64,000 nucleotides of DNA from Streptomyces ardesiacus (GCF_003112575.1 NZ_BEWC01000007.1:558001-622000), one strand, 5' to 3'. Shown: positions 8,216-17,687, counted from the stretch's first letter. The notes: generated by a model from the sequence alone, not told the origin. Numbers and translations are program-made.

Positions 8216-9981
8216 GCCTCGCCGACGCCGTCGCCCACCTGAGCCCCGAGCGCTGGGAGCGGGCCAACCGCCTCCTGGTCCGCAAGGCGCTGGCCGAGTT
8301 CGCCCACGAGCGGCTGCTGGCCCCCGAGCCGGACGGGGCGGCATACGTCGTGCGCAGCGACGACGGCCAGACCGCCTACCGCTTCACGGCGACCCTGCGC
8401 CGGCTGGACCACTGGCAGGTGGCCGCCGACTCGATCACCCGTCACCGCGACGGCGTCGAAATCCCGCTCGCCGCCCTGGACTTCTTCATCGAGCTGAAGC
8501 AGACCCTGGGCCTGAGCGACGAGATCCTGCCGGTCTACCTGGAGGAGATCTCCTCCACCCTCTCCGGCACCTGCTACAAGCTGACCAAGCCGCAGGTCAC
8601 CTCCGCCGAGCTGGCCCGCGGCGGCTTCCAGGCCGTCGAGACCGGCATGACCGAGGGCCACCCCTGCTTCGTCGCCAACAACGGACGGCTCGGCTTCGGC
8701 ATCCACGAGTACCTGTCGTACGCGCCGGAGACCGCGAGCCCGGTCCGGCTGGTGTGGCTGGCCGCGCACCGCTCGCGGGCCGCGTTCACGGCGGGCGTGG
8801 GCATCGAGTACGAGTCCTTCGTCCGGGACGAGCTGGGCGACGCCACGGTCGACCGGTTTTACGGGGTGCTGCGCGGGCGCGGCCTGGACCCGGCCGACTA
8901 CCTGCTCATCCCGGTCCACCCCTGGCAGTGGTGGAACAAGCTCACCGTCACCTTCGCCGCCGAGGTCGCCCGCGGGCACCTGGTCTGCCTGGGCGAGGGC
9001 GACGACGAGTACCTGGCCCAGCAGTCCATCCGCACCTTCTTCAACGCCTCGCATCCCGGGAAGCACTACGTGAAGACGGCCCTGTCCGTCCTCAACATGG
9101 GCTTCATGCGCGGACTGTCGGCGGCGTACATGGAGGCCACCCCGGCCATCAACGACTGGCTGGCCCGGCTGATCGAGGGCGACCCGGTGCTCAGGGCGAC
9201 GGGGGTGAGCATCATCCGGGAGCGGGCGGCCGTCGGCTACCGGCACCTGGAGTACGAGCGGGCCACCGACCGCTACTCGCCGTACCGCAAGATGCTGGCG
9301 GCGCTGTGGCGGGAGAGCCCGGTGCCCTCGCTGCGGGAGGGCGAGACGCTCGCCACCATGGCCTCCCTGGTCCACGTCGACCACGAGGGCGCCTCCTTCG
9401 CGGGCGCGCTGATCGAGCGGTCGGGGCTCGCGCCCGCCGAGTGGCTGCGGCACTACCTGCGGGCCTACTACGTCCCGCTGCTGCACAGCTTCTACGCCTA
9501 CGACCTGGTGTACATGCCGCACGGCGAGAACGTGATCCTCGTGCTGGAGGACGGGGTGGTGCGGCGGGCGGTCTACAAGGACATCGCCGAGGAGATCGCG
9601 GTGATGGACCCGGACGCGGTGCTGCCGCCGGAGGTCTCCCGCATCGCGGTGGACGTGCCGGACGACAAGAAGCTCCTGTCGATCTTCACGGACGTCTTCG
9701 ACTGCTTCTTCCGCTTCCTCGCCGCGAACCTCGCGGAGGAGGGGATCGTGGAGGAGGACGTCTTCTGGCGGACGGTCGCGGAGGTCACCCGGGAGTACCA
9801 GGAGTCGGTGCCGGAGCTGGCGGACAAGTTCGCGCGGTACGACATGTTCGCGCCCGAGTTCGCGCTGTCCTGCCTCAACCGGCTCCAGCTTCGCGACAAC
9901 CGGCAGATGGTGGACCTCGCCGACCCCTCCGGCGCGCTCCAGCTCGTCGGCCACCTGAAGAACCCCCTGGCGGGCCGGTAG
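8212..9981 (+). CDS. desD: NRPS-independent siderophore (NIS) synthetase for desferrioxamine
   Basis: A 589-residue IucA/IucC-family synthetase that joins and cyclises N-hydroxy-N-succinylcadaverine units with ATP to give desferrioxamines. Family motifs visible are HPWQWWNK (about 240), ASHPGKHYVKT (about 280) and the FhuF-like PHGENVILVLEDG region (about 430). It is the last gene of desABCD and is followed by a strong hairpin. Confidence 0.94.
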   Translation: MSLADAVAHLSPERWERANRLLVRKALAEFAHERLLAPEPDGAAYVVRSDDGQTAYRFTATLRRLDHWQVAADSITRHRDGVEIPLAALDFFIELKQTLGLSDEILPVYLEEISSTLSGTCYKLTKPQVTSAELARGGFQAVETGMTEGHPCFVANNGRLGFGIHEYLSYAPETASPVRLVWLAAHRSRAAFTAGVGIEYESFVRDELGDATVDRFYGVLRGRGLDPADYLLIPVHPWQWWNKLTVTFAAEVARGHLVCLGEGDDEYLAQQSIRTFFNASHPGKHYVKTALSVLNMGFMRGLSAAYMEATPAINDWLARLIEGDPVLRATGVSIIRERAAVGYRHLEYERATDRYSPYRKMLAALWRESPVPSLREGETLATMASLVHVDHEGASFAGALIERSGLAPAEWLRHYLRAYYVPLLHSFYAYDLVYMPHGENVILVLEDGVVRRAVYKDIAEEIAVMDPDAVLPPEVSRIAVDVPDDKKLLSIFTDVFDCFFRFLAANLAEEGIVEEDVFWRTVAEVTREYQESVPELADKFARYDMFAPEFALSCLNRLQLRDNRQMVDLADPSGALQLVGHLKNPLAGR

Positions 9982-10003
9982 CCGCCCGGCCCCCGCGGAC
10001 GGG

Positions 10004-10037
10004 CGGGCACCCCGGAGACGGTCCTCCGGGGTGCCCG
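10004..10037. terminator. Bidirectional hairpin between desD and the hexosaminidase gene
   Basis: Perfect 14-bp inverted repeat (arms 10004-10017 and 10024-10037) with a 6-base loop, lying between two convergent genes. No T-tract follows, as is usual for Streptomyces terminators. Confidence 0.8.
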
Positions 10038-10045
10038 TCGGGCGT

Positions 10046-11662
10046 TCACCCCGCGGCGGGCCAGGGCACCTGCGGGGAGCGGTAGTAGTCGATCCCCGCC
10101 GCCTCCCAGTACGGCGCCTGCGCGGCGAGCCGCACCTTGTAGGTGTCCCAGTCGTGCGTCGAGGCGGGCGACCAGCCCAGCTCGGCGACGCCCGGCAGCC
10201 TCGGGAAGGCCATGAAGTCGAGCTGGTCGGGGTCGGAGAGGGTCTCCGTCCACAGCGGGGCCTCGACCCCGCGGACCGCTTCGGCCGGGGCGCCCGGCAG
10301 ATAGGCGGCCGGGTCCCAGTCGTAGGACCGCTGCACCTCGACGTAGCCGGCCCAGGACAGGCCGAGCGGGGTGTCCTTGGTGTACTTCATGTCCAGGTAG
10401 GTCCGGTCGGCCGGGGAGAGGATCAGCCCGGTGCCGTTCCTGGCGGCCTCGGCGACCTCGGCCTTCTCCGTGTCACTGGTGCGGTCCAGTCCCCAGTACT
10501 GGACCAGCGCGCCCTCGGCCGGCTCGGCGCCGGCCAGCTGGTGCCAGCCGACGACCGTCTTGCCGTACTTGGCGACGATCGGCTGCACCCGCTTCATGAA
10601 CGCCACGAAGTCGGCGTGCGGGGTGGAGTGCGCCTCGTCGCCGCCGATGTGCAGGTAGCGGCCGGGGGTGAGCGCGGCGAGTTCGCCGAGGACGTCGTCC
10701 ACGAAGTCGTAGGTGACGTCCTTGTCCACGCACAGCGTGCTGAAGCCGACCTTGGTGCCGGTGTAGAGCGGGGGCGCCACGCCGTCGCAGTTCAGCTCCG
10801 CGTAGGAGGCGAGGGCGGCGTTGGTGTGGCCCGGCATGTCGATCTCGGGGATCACCTCCAGGTGGCGGGAGGCGGCGTAGCGGACGATCTCCCGGTAGTC
10901 CGCCTTGGTGTAGGAGCCGCCGGGCCCGCCGCCGACCTCGGTGGAGCCGCCGTAGGTGGCCAGGCGCGGCCAGGAGTCGACGGCGATGCGCCAGCCCTGG
11001 TCGTCGCTGAGGTGGAGGTGGAGCTTGTTGTACTTGTAGCGCACGACCCGGTCGATGTAGCGCTTGACCTCCTCGACGGTGAAGAAGTGCCGGGAGACGT
11101 CGAGCATGGCGCTGCGCCAGGCGTAGCGCGGGCTGTCCTCGACGGTGCCGCCGGCGACCAGCCAGGGGCTGGGCTGTACGGAGTCCTTCTCGACGGCGGG
11201 GGGCAGCAGTTGGCGCAGGGTCTGGACGCCGTGGAAGAGGCCGGCGGCCTTGCGGGCGGTGATGGTGACGCCCGAGCCGCCGCTGTCCAGGCGGTAGCCC
11301 TCGTCGCCGTACGGTCCCTCGGCCAGGCGCAGTTGTATGCCGCCGTGGCCGTGGGTGGTGACGGGGAGCCGGTAGCCGGTGGCGGGCCGCAGGAGGTCCG
11401 CGAGGTAGTCGCCGACGCGGCGGGCCTCGCGCGACGCGTCGACGCGGATGTGGGTACCGCGGGTGATGCGGTACGGGGCGCCGCCGGGGTCGACCGAGAC
11501 GGGGGCCGGGATCACCTGGTCGAGGGGCGTGGGTTCCGCGGCCGCGCCCCGGCCCGCCGAGGCTCCGGTGGTCATGGCGCCGACCGCCGCCACCAGCAGC
11601 AGCGAACCCAGCAGCCGGGTGATGCGGGGAGTCGTTCTGTGGTGCCGTCGATGAGGTCTCAC
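10046..11662 (-). CDS. Secreted beta-N-acetylhexosaminidase (GH20)
   Basis: A 538-residue exo-hexosaminidase that releases GlcNAc from chitin oligomers. A basic N-terminus and hydrophobic stretch (about residues 14-40) form a signal peptide. A GH20 beta-hexosaminidase N-terminal domain precedes the catalytic barrel, which has the acid/base motif HIGGDEAH. The GTG start at 11662 has a GGGAG upstream. A DasR-like site lies in the intergenic region upstream, which fits control by amino-sugar availability. Confidence 0.92.
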   Translation of the reverse strand: MRPHRRHHRTTPRITRLLGSLLLVAAVGAMTTGASAGRGAAAEPTPLDQVIPAPVSVDPGGAPYRITRGTHIRVDASREARRVGDYLADLLRPATGYRLPVTTHGHGGIQLRLAEGPYGDEGYRLDSGGSGVTITARKAAGLFHGVQTLRQLLPPAVEKDSVQPSPWLVAGGTVEDSPRYAWRSAMLDVSRHFFTVEEVKRYIDRVVRYKYNKLHLHLSDDQGWRIAVDSWPRLATYGGSTEVGGGPGGSYTKADYREIVRYAASRHLEVIPEIDMPGHTNAALASYAELNCDGVAPPLYTGTKVGFSTLCVDKDVTYDFVDDVLGELAALTPGRYLHIGGDEAHSTPHADFVAFMKRVQPIVAKYGKTVVGWHQLAGAEPAEGALVQYWGLDRTSDTEKAEVAEAARNGTGLILSPADRTYLDMKYTKDTPLGLSWAGYVEVQRSYDWDPAAYLPGAPAEAVRGVEAPLWTETLSDPDQLDFMAFPRLPGVAELGWSPASTHDWDTYKVRLAAQAPYWEAAGIDYYRSPQVPWPAAG

Positions 11663-11717
11663 GTGCGCGCTCCCTTCGCGATGAGTGCAATCAAGGTCTG
11701 CGCCCTGGGTGTTGGAG

Positions 11718-11733
11718 ACAGGTGCGGACCACT
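11718..11733. promoter_or_regulatory. DasR-responsive element (dre)-like site
   Basis: ACAGGTGCGGACCACT matches the dre consensus (ACTGGTCTAGACCACT) at 12 of 16 positions, including GGT and GACCACT. It lies between the divergent hexosaminidase and DUF4429 genes, 55 bases upstream of the hexosaminidase start, so amino-sugar-dependent control of that gene is the likely role. The match is imperfect, hence moderate confidence. Confidence 0.6.
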
Positions 11734-11778
11734 CTCCCGCACCATCACCGCCCGCGGGAGCGATGAAACAATCCCCGC

Positions 11779-12684
11779 ATGACGGAAATCATCCAGAAGG
11801 ACGGAACGTGGGTCTTCGACGGCGACGCCCTGCGGCTGACGCCGGGGCGGGACAAGAACGTCGGTCTGCTCCGCCGGGAGCTGGGTGAACTGCTCGTGCC
11901 GCTGGGCGCGTTGGCGGGCATATCGTTCGAGCAGGGGAAGAAGGCGGGGCGGCTCAGGCTCCGGCTGCGGGACGGCGCCGACCCCCTGCTGCAGGCGACG
12001 GGCGGCCGGCTGACCGAGCCGCACGACCCGTACCAGCTCCTGGTGGAGCCCGACCGGTACGGCGTGGCCGAGTACGTCGTGGACGAGGTGCGCAACGCGC
12101 TGCTCCTCGAACAGGTCCCGTCCGGTCCCGTGGACGCGTACCTGCTGCCGGGACCCTCGGTGCCGCTGTCGGTGTCGGCCGGGGACGGCGTCGCGAGCTT
12201 CGACGGGGAGCGGGTGCGCCTGGAGTGGAAGTGGCAGGCGGAGGACTCCAAGTCGGCCGCCGGGCCGCGCACCCTGCCGCTCGCCGACATCGTCGCCGTG
12301 GAGTGGCAGCCGACGGTGGGCCTGGAGAACGGCCACCTGCGCTTCACCGTGCGGGCTGCGCCGAGCAAGGTGCCGCCGAAGTACGACCCCAACGCGGTGG
12401 AGCTGTGGGGCTTCAAGCGGGACCCGCTGATGGCCCTGGTGGCCGCGGCCGTGCAGGCCCGCCTCCCGCACCCGGCCGCCCGCGCCGCCCTGGCGGACGC
12501 CCGCCCGGACGGGGAGCCGGCCGAGCCCGCTCCGGTCCCGGCCCCGGCCCCGGTCCCGGCCGCCGAGGACGACCACGACGCGCTGCTGCGCCGGCTGCGG
12601 GAGCTGGGCGAACTGCACCGCTCCGGGGTGCTCACGGACGAGGAGTTCACCCTGGCGAAGCAGGCGGTTCTGAAGCGGATGTAG
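11779..12684 (+). CDS. DUF4429/SHOCT domain protein
   Basis: A 301-residue cytoplasmic protein of unknown role. The two halves (about residues 1-100 and 115-220) look like repeated PH-like DUF4429 domains. A Pro/Ala-rich linker near residues 245-265 leads to a C-terminal SHOCT motif (LRRLRELGELHRSGVLTDEEF), a short helical oligomerisation element. There is no signal peptide or membrane segment. A tight hairpin follows the stop. The function cannot be read from the sequence. Confidence 0.75.
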   Translation: MTEIIQKDGTWVFDGDALRLTPGRDKNVGLLRRELGELLVPLGALAGISFEQGKKAGRLRLRLRDGADPLLQATGGRLTEPHDPYQLLVEPDRYGVAEYVVDEVRNALLLEQVPSGPVDAYLLPGPSVPLSVSAGDGVASFDGERVRLEWKWQAEDSKSAAGPRTLPLADIVAVEWQPTVGLENGHLRFTVRAAPSKVPPKYDPNAVELWGFKRDPLMALVAAAVQARLPHPAARAALADARPDGEPAEPAPVPAPAPVPAAEDDHDALLRRLRELGELHRSGVLTDEEFTLAKQAVLKRM

Positions 12685-12712
12685 ACACAGCGGCACCACA
12701 GACACACCCACC

Positions 12713-12732
12713 CCTGCCCGATTTCGGGCAGG
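12713..12732 (+). terminator. Hairpin after the DUF4429 gene
   Basis: The 9-bp inverted repeat CCTGCCCGA / TCGGGCAGG with a very short loop starts 29 bases after the DUF4429 stop. Its right arm would also contain the Shine-Dalgarno of the TTG start possible at 12737 for the next gene. Confidence 0.5.
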
Positions 12733-12772
12733 ATTCTTGCGCAAGCGTCTCCCTTACCCCAGGATCTACCGG

Positions 12773-13030
12773 GTGCACGACGAACTCGTTGATCATCTGA
12801 CGCGGTCCACCCCCCTGAGCCGGGGCGAGGCACTGCGTGTGGTCCAGGACGTGCTCGCCTACTTCGACGAGACGACCGAGGAGTACGTCCGTCGCCGCCA
12901 CCGCGAGCTCCAGGCCCAGGGCCTGGTGAACGCGACGATCTTCGAACGGATCGAGGCGGAACTGAAATACCGCGCGGTCGCGCCGCCGGAGCTGTCGCTC
13001 CGTCAGCTGCGCCGCATCGTCTACGGCTGA
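12773..13030 (+). CDS. Small conserved hypothetical protein
   Basis: An 85-residue acidic, helix-rich protein (motifs VLAYFDETTEEYVRRRHREL and LRQLRRIVYG) of unknown function, upstream of glmS with a 33-base gap, so the two may be cotranscribed. A GTG at 12773 preceded by AGGA is preferred. A TTG at 12737 would add 12 residues, but its ribosome-binding site would lie in the arm of a terminator-like hairpin. No cofactor-binding or catalytic motif is visible. Confidence 0.65.
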   Translation: MHDELVDHLTRSTPLSRGEALRVVQDVLAYFDETTEEYVRRRHRELQAQGLVNATIFERIEAELKYRAVAPPELSLRQLRRIVYG

Positions 13031-13063
13031 GCCGGCCGAGAAGGACACGAGGGACACGGACAC

Positions 13064-14881
13064 ATGTGCGGAATCGTCGGATACATCGGCAAGCGTGACG
13101 TCGCACCCCTGCTCCTGGAGGGTTTGCAGCGCCTGGAGTACCGCGGCTACGACTCGGCGGGCATCGTCGTCACCTCCCCGAAGGCGACCGGCCTGAGGAT
13201 GGTCAAGGCCAAGGGCCGGGTGCGCGACCTGGAGGCCAAGGTCCCGGCGCGCTTCAAGGGCACCACCGGCATCGCCCACACCCGCTGGGCCACCCACGGC
13301 GCCCCCTCCGACGTGAACGCCCACCCGCACATGTCGGCCGACAACAAGGTCGCCGTCGTCCACAACGGGATCATCGACAACGCCGCCGACCTGCGCCGCA
13401 AGCTGGAGGCGGACGGCGTCGAGTTCCTCTCCGAGACCGACACCGAGGTCCTCGTCCACCTCATCGCCCGCTCCGAGGCCGTCAAGCTCGAGGACAAGGT
13501 CCGCGAGACCCTGCGGGTCATCGAGGGCACGTACGGCATCGCCGTGATGCACGCGGACTTCCCCGAGCGCATCGTCGTCGCCCGCAACGGCTCGCCGGTC
13601 GTCCTCGGCATCGGCGAGAAGGAGATGTTCGTCGCCTCGGACATCGCCGCGCTGGTCGCCCACACCCGGCAGATAGTCACGCTCGACGACGGCGAGATGG
13701 CCACCCTCAAGGCCGACGACTTCCGCACCTACACCACCGAGGGCACCCGCACCACGTCCGAGCCCACCACCGTGGAGTGGGAGGCCGCCTCCTACGACAT
13801 GGGCGGCCACGACACCTACATGCACAAGGAGATCCACGAGCAGGCCGAGGCCGTGGACCGCGTGCTGCGCGGCCGGATCGACGACCGCTTCTCCACCGTG
13901 CACCTCGGCGGCCTCAACCTGGACGCCCGCGACGCCCGCGCCGTGCGCCGCGTGAAGATCCTCGGCTGCGGCACCTCTTACCACGCGGGCCAGATCGGCG
14001 CCCAGATGATCGAGGAGCTGGCCCGCATCCCCGCCGACGCCGAGCCGGCCTCCGAGTTCCGCTACCGCAACGCGGTCGTGGACCCTGACACCCTGTACAT
14101 CGCCGTCTCCCAGTCCGGCGAGACCTACGACGTGCTCGCCGCCGTGCAGGAGCTGAAGCGCAAGGGCGCCCGGGTCCTCGGCATCGTCAACGTCGTGGGC
14201 TCGGCGATCGCCCGCGAGGCCGACGGCGGCATGTACGTGCACGCCGGGCCCGAGGTGTGCGTGGTGTCCACCAAGTGCTTCACCAACACCTGCGTGGCCT
14301 TCGCGCTGCTCGCCCTGCACCTGGGCCGCACCCGCGACCTGTCGGTGCGCGACGGCAAGCGGATCATCGAGGGCCTGCGCAAGCTGCCCGCGCAGATCGA
14401 GGAGATGCTGAAGCAGGAGGAGGACGTCAAGAAGCTGGCCGCGCAGTACGCCGACGCCCGCTCGATGCTCTTCATCGGCCGCGTCCGCGGCTACCCGGTC
14501 GCCCGTGAGGCCTCCCTGAAGCTGAAGGAGGTCTCCTACATCCACGCCGAGGCCTACCCGGCCTCCGAGCTGAAGCACGGCCCGCTCGCCCTGATCGAGC
14601 CGGCCCTGCCGACGGTCGCGATCGTGCCGGACGACGACCTGCTGGAGAAGAACCGCGCGGCCATGGAGGAGATCAAGGCCCGCAGCGGTCAGATCCTCGC
14701 CGTCGCCCACCAGGAGCAGGAGAAGGCCGACCACACGATCGTCGTCCCGAAGAACGAGGACGAGCTGGACCCGATCCTCATGGGCATCCCGCTCCAGCTC
14801 CTCGCCTACCACACGGCGCTGGCCCTGGGCCGGGACATCGACAAGCCCCGCAACCTCGCCAAGTCGGTGACGGTCGAGTAG
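13064..14881 (+). CDS. glmS: Glutamine-fructose-6-phosphate aminotransferase (isomerizing)
   Basis: A 605-residue enzyme making glucosamine-6-phosphate for peptidoglycan. The N-terminal glutaminase domain begins MCGIVGYIG, so Cys2 becomes the N-terminal nucleophile after Met removal. Two SIS sugar-isomerase domains follow (CGTSYHAG near 303; GRGYP-like RVRGYPVAREASLKLKE near 480), ending in the conserved AKSVTVE tail. Streptomyces genomes often carry more than one glmS. A strong hairpin lies just downstream. Confidence 0.95.
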   Translation: MCGIVGYIGKRDVAPLLLEGLQRLEYRGYDSAGIVVTSPKATGLRMVKAKGRVRDLEAKVPARFKGTTGIAHTRWATHGAPSDVNAHPHMSADNKVAVVHNGIIDNAADLRRKLEADGVEFLSETDTEVLVHLIARSEAVKLEDKVRETLRVIEGTYGIAVMHADFPERIVVARNGSPVVLGIGEKEMFVASDIAALVAHTRQIVTLDDGEMATLKADDFRTYTTEGTRTTSEPTTVEWEAASYDMGGHDTYMHKEIHEQAEAVDRVLRGRIDDRFSTVHLGGLNLDARDARAVRRVKILGCGTSYHAGQIGAQMIEELARIPADAEPASEFRYRNAVVDPDTLYIAVSQSGETYDVLAAVQELKRKGARVLGIVNVVGSAIAREADGGMYVHAGPEVCVVSTKCFTNTCVAFALLALHLGRTRDLSVRDGKRIIEGLRKLPAQIEEMLKQEEDVKKLAAQYADARSMLFIGRVRGYPVAREASLKLKEVSYIHAEAYPASELKHGPLALIEPALPTVAIVPDDDLLEKNRAAMEEIKARSGQILAVAHQEQEKADHTIVVPKNEDELDPILMGIPLQLLAYHTALALGRDIDKPRNLAKSVTVE

Positions 14882-14900
14882 GCACCCGGTTCCCCACCGC

Positions 14901-14938
14901 GACGGCCCCCGCGTGTGTCACCGCACGCGGGGGCCGTC
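14901..14938. terminator. Bidirectional hairpin between glmS and the stress-protein gene
   Basis: Perfect 15-bp inverted repeat (arms 14901-14915 and 14924-14938) with an 8-base loop, 19 bases after the glmS stop and between convergent genes. Confidence 0.85.
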
Positions 14939-14989
14939 CTGTCGTTCATGCCGTCCGGAATGACCGGAGAGCCGGTTCAGCCCGACAGG

Positions 14990-15517
14990 TCACGGAATGA
15001 CCACCACGGGCCGTTTCGCCCGCTTGGCGAGCCGGCCCGCCACGGAGCCGAAGAGGCGCCCGACCAGACCGTGACTGGAGCCGACGACGATGGCGTCCGC
15101 CTCGTACTCCCGCCCCACCTCTTCGAGTTCGTGGCAGATGTCGCCGCCGCGCTCGACCAGGATCCAGGGCACCTCGGCGAGGTAGTCGGCGCACGCCAGC
15201 TCCAGACCGAGCACCTCGGTGCGGTGGTCCGGCACGTCGACGAAGACCGGGGGTTCGCACCCGGCCCACACCGTGGTGGGCAGGCGGTTGGCGACGTGCA
15301 CGATGACCAGGCCGGAACCCAGTCGACAGGCCATGCCGATGGCGTAGGCGAGGGCGCGCTCGCTGGAGGTGGAGCCGTCGAAGCCGACGACGACGCCGTG
15401 CTTGAAGGCTGGGTCGCACGACTGGCGTGGCTCTTCGGCCGCCAGGGGCTCGGCCGCCGTAGGTTCGGCGACGGGCCGCTTGCGGTCCGCGGGTTCGAAG
15501 AATTCGTGACCGGCCAT
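14990..15517 (-). CDS. Universal stress protein (UspA family)
   Basis: A 175-residue protein with one Usp domain after a variable 40-residue N-terminus. It has the conserved start VVVGFDGSTSSERAL and the ATP-binding signature GSSHGLVGRLFGSVAGRLA near the C-terminus, so nucleotide binding is likely. The ATG at 15517 is preferred. An upstream in-frame start at 15601 would add 28 residues that do not look like family sequence. Confidence 0.82.
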   Translation of the reverse strand: MAGHEFFEPADRKRPVAEPTAAEPLAAEEPRQSCDPAFKHGVVVGFDGSTSSERALAYAIGMACRLGSGLVIVHVANRLPTTVWAGCEPPVFVDVPDHRTEVLGLELACADYLAEVPWILVERGGDICHELEEVGREYEADAIVVGSSHGLVGRLFGSVAGRLAKRAKRPVVVIP

Positions 15518-15813
15518 GGCTGTCTCGGCGTTTTTATCCTCTATGGGGGACAACAGGGTGCGGCGGAGCTGTGTGTCCGGGAATCGTCTTCCCAACCCCA
15601 TACCCGCAAGGGTACGGCGGCACGCCTCCTTCGCCCAGATCCCGGCGGAGGGTCCGCCGCGGGATTCCCCGGAGCATGCCCGAGAGGGCGCCCGTAACGC
15701 AATGGTTGCTGCTCTGTACAGGCGGTTTGCACGGGATTCAACTGTCCGTCACCGGTCGTGACCCCTGCGCCGCGCGGACGTTGATCCCCTTGCCGCCACC
15801 CCAGGGAGCACCC

Positions 15814-16092
15814 GTGACCCGACCGCACCGCCCCGCCGAGCCGCCCTCCGGCCCACCCCGCCGCGACGGCGTCACCGACCTCGTCCGCTGGGCGGCGTTC
15901 AGTTGCGTCCTCGTACCGGTCGCACTCCTGTGGTACGGCGCCTCGTTCGCGGGCGCCGCCGGCACGGCCCTCGGCCTGGCCGCCGTCACCGGCGCGTGCC
16001 GTCTGCTGCTGCGGCGCTCCGAACGTCACGCCACCCGGTCGCGCAGGCGCCGGGGCGGACGGCACGCGGGGAAAAACACACCGGTCGACTGA
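15814..16092 (+). CDS. Small membrane protein
   Basis: A 92-residue protein with a Pro/Arg-rich N-terminus, about 40 hydrophobic residues forming one or two membrane segments (about residues 23-65), and a strongly basic tail (RRSERHATRSRRRRGGR). The GTG start has AGGGAG six bases upstream. It lies just upstream of the long adpA promoter region. No functional motif is recognised. Confidence 0.7.
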   Translation: MTRPHRPAEPPSGPPRRDGVTDLVRWAAFSCVLVPVALLWYGASFAGAAGTALGLAAVTGACRLLLRRSERHATRSRRRRGGRHAGKNTPVD

Positions 16093-16478
16093 CCGGTTTC
16101 CGCGCACAGTTCCGCTTCTTTTCAGCCAACTTCCGGGGGTGGCGCATCACCACCCCTCACCACCCCCCAACCCCCGTTCCACCTGCACGGACAGGGTCCC
16201 GGGACCCCTGCGCACCCTACGTGGATTGGCCACCGGCACAAGGCGCACTTCACAGGGGCGCCCCGGAGTGCAACGCTTCGTGATCGACTGCTTCACGCCA
16301 AGTTGCCATGTCGACATTGTCCCAAGTGCCGAACCAGCCACCTCGGCGCGACGGGACGCAGTAGATTCGATCTTGACCGTCTACGGCGGGGGACTCGTGC
16401 AGGACCGAGGGGAAACGTGTTGGAGCGACAGACCCGAAGGGTGAAGGGCGCCGCGACCACCGAGGGGGGCTTAGCAGG
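16093..16478 (+). promoter_or_regulatory. Long upstream region of adpA
   Basis: There are 386 bases without a gene. The region holds a perfect 14-bp palindrome, GGGTCCCGGGACCC, at 16194-16207, and a candidate -10 hexamer TAGATT at 16362-16367, about 110 bases before the ATG. A long leader and promoter region is expected for this heavily regulated gene. I could not identify convincing AdpA-binding consensus sites by eye. Confidence 0.5.
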
Positions 16479-17669
16479 ATGAGCCACGACTCCGCCGCCG
16501 CGCCGGAAGCCGCGGCCCGGAAGCTCTCCGGGCGACGCCGCAAGGAGATCGTCGCGGTGCTGCTGTTCAGCGGCGGCCCCATCTTCGAGAGTTCCATACC
16601 GCTGTCGGTGTTCGGCATCGACCGCCAGGACGCCGGCGTGCCCCGCTACCGGCTGCTGGTGTGCGCCGGCGAGGAGGGCCCGCTGCGGACCACGGGCGGT
16701 CTCGAACTCACCGCGCCGCAGGGCCTGGAGGCGATCTCGCGCGCGGGCACCGTCGTCGTGCCGGCCTGGCGGTCGATCACCTCACCGCCGCCGGAGGAGG
16801 CGCTGGACGCCCTGCGCCGGGCGCACGAGGAGGGGGCGCGCATCGTCGGACTGTGCACGGGGGCCTTCGTCCTCGCGGCCGCGGGCCTGCTGGACGGCCG
16901 GCCCGCCACCACGCACTGGATGTACGCGCCGACGCTGGCCAAGCGCTACCCGTCGGTGCACGTGGACCCGCGCGAGCTGTTCGTGGACGACGGCGACGTG
17001 CTGACGTCCGCGGGCACCGCGGCCGGGATCGACCTGTGCCTGCACATCGTGCGCACGGACCACGGCAACGAGGCGGCCGGTGCGCTGGCCCGCCGCCTGG
17101 TGGTCCCCCCGCGCCGCAGCGGCGGCCAGGAGCGCTACCTGGACAGGTCTTTACCGGAGGAGATCGGCGCCGACCCGCTCGCCGAGGTCGTCGCCTGGGC
17201 GCTGGAGCACCTCCACGAGCAGTTCGACGTGGAGACGCTGGCCGCGCGCGCCTACATGAGCCGCCGCACCTTCGACCGCAGGTTCCGCTCGCTGACGGGC
17301 AGCGCCCCGCTCCAGTGGCTGATCACCCAGCGGGTCCTGCAGGCGCAGCGGCTCCTGGAGACGTCGGACTACTCGGTGGACGAGGTCGCGGGCCGCTGCG
17401 GCTTCCGCTCGCCGGTCGCCCTGCGCGGCCACTTCCGCCGCCAGTTGGGTTCGTCCCCGGCCGCCTACCGCGCCGCCTACCGGGCCCGCCGCCCCCAGGG
17501 CGACCGCCAGCCCGACCAGGACACCGCGAGCGCCGCACGTCCCCTGCCCCCGTCCGACCCGCCGGCCGCCCTCCCCCCGGAGACCGCGGTCCCGTTCCAG
17601 TCCCGCCGCACGGCGGCCCCCCTCCCGGCGGGCACGGCGAGCGTCCCGGGCCAGCGCAGCGCGCCGTGA
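16479..17669 (+). CDS. adpA: AraC/XylS-family developmental regulator AdpA
   Basis: A 396-residue pleiotropic regulator of differentiation and secondary metabolism. An N-terminal DJ-1/PfpI (class I amidotransferase-like) dimerisation domain covers about residues 25-190 (motif GLCTGAFVLAA), followed by two AraC helix-turn-helix motifs at about 245-340 (YMSRRTFDRRF; VDEVAGRCGF). Codon 225 is TTA (17151-17153), the rare leucine codon read by the bldA tRNA, which makes translation bldA-dependent as known for adpA in streptomycetes. The C-terminal 50 residues are Pro/Ala-rich. Confidence 0.95.
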   Translation: MSHDSAAAPEAAARKLSGRRRKEIVAVLLFSGGPIFESSIPLSVFGIDRQDAGVPRYRLLVCAGEEGPLRTTGGLELTAPQGLEAISRAGTVVVPAWRSITSPPPEEALDALRRAHEEGARIVGLCTGAFVLAAAGLLDGRPATTHWMYAPTLAKRYPSVHVDPRELFVDDGDVLTSAGTAAGIDLCLHIVRTDHGNEAAGALARRLVVPPRRSGGQERYLDRSLPEEIGADPLAEVVAWALEHLHEQFDVETLAARAYMSRRTFDRRFRSLTGSAPLQWLITQRVLQAQRLLETSDYSVDEVAGRCGFRSPVALRGHFRRQLGSSPAAYRAAYRARRPQGDRQPDQDTASAARPLPPSDPPAALPPETAVPFQSRRTAAPLPAGTASVPGQRSAP

Positions 17670-17687
17670 CGTGACGCCGCCCCCGAA

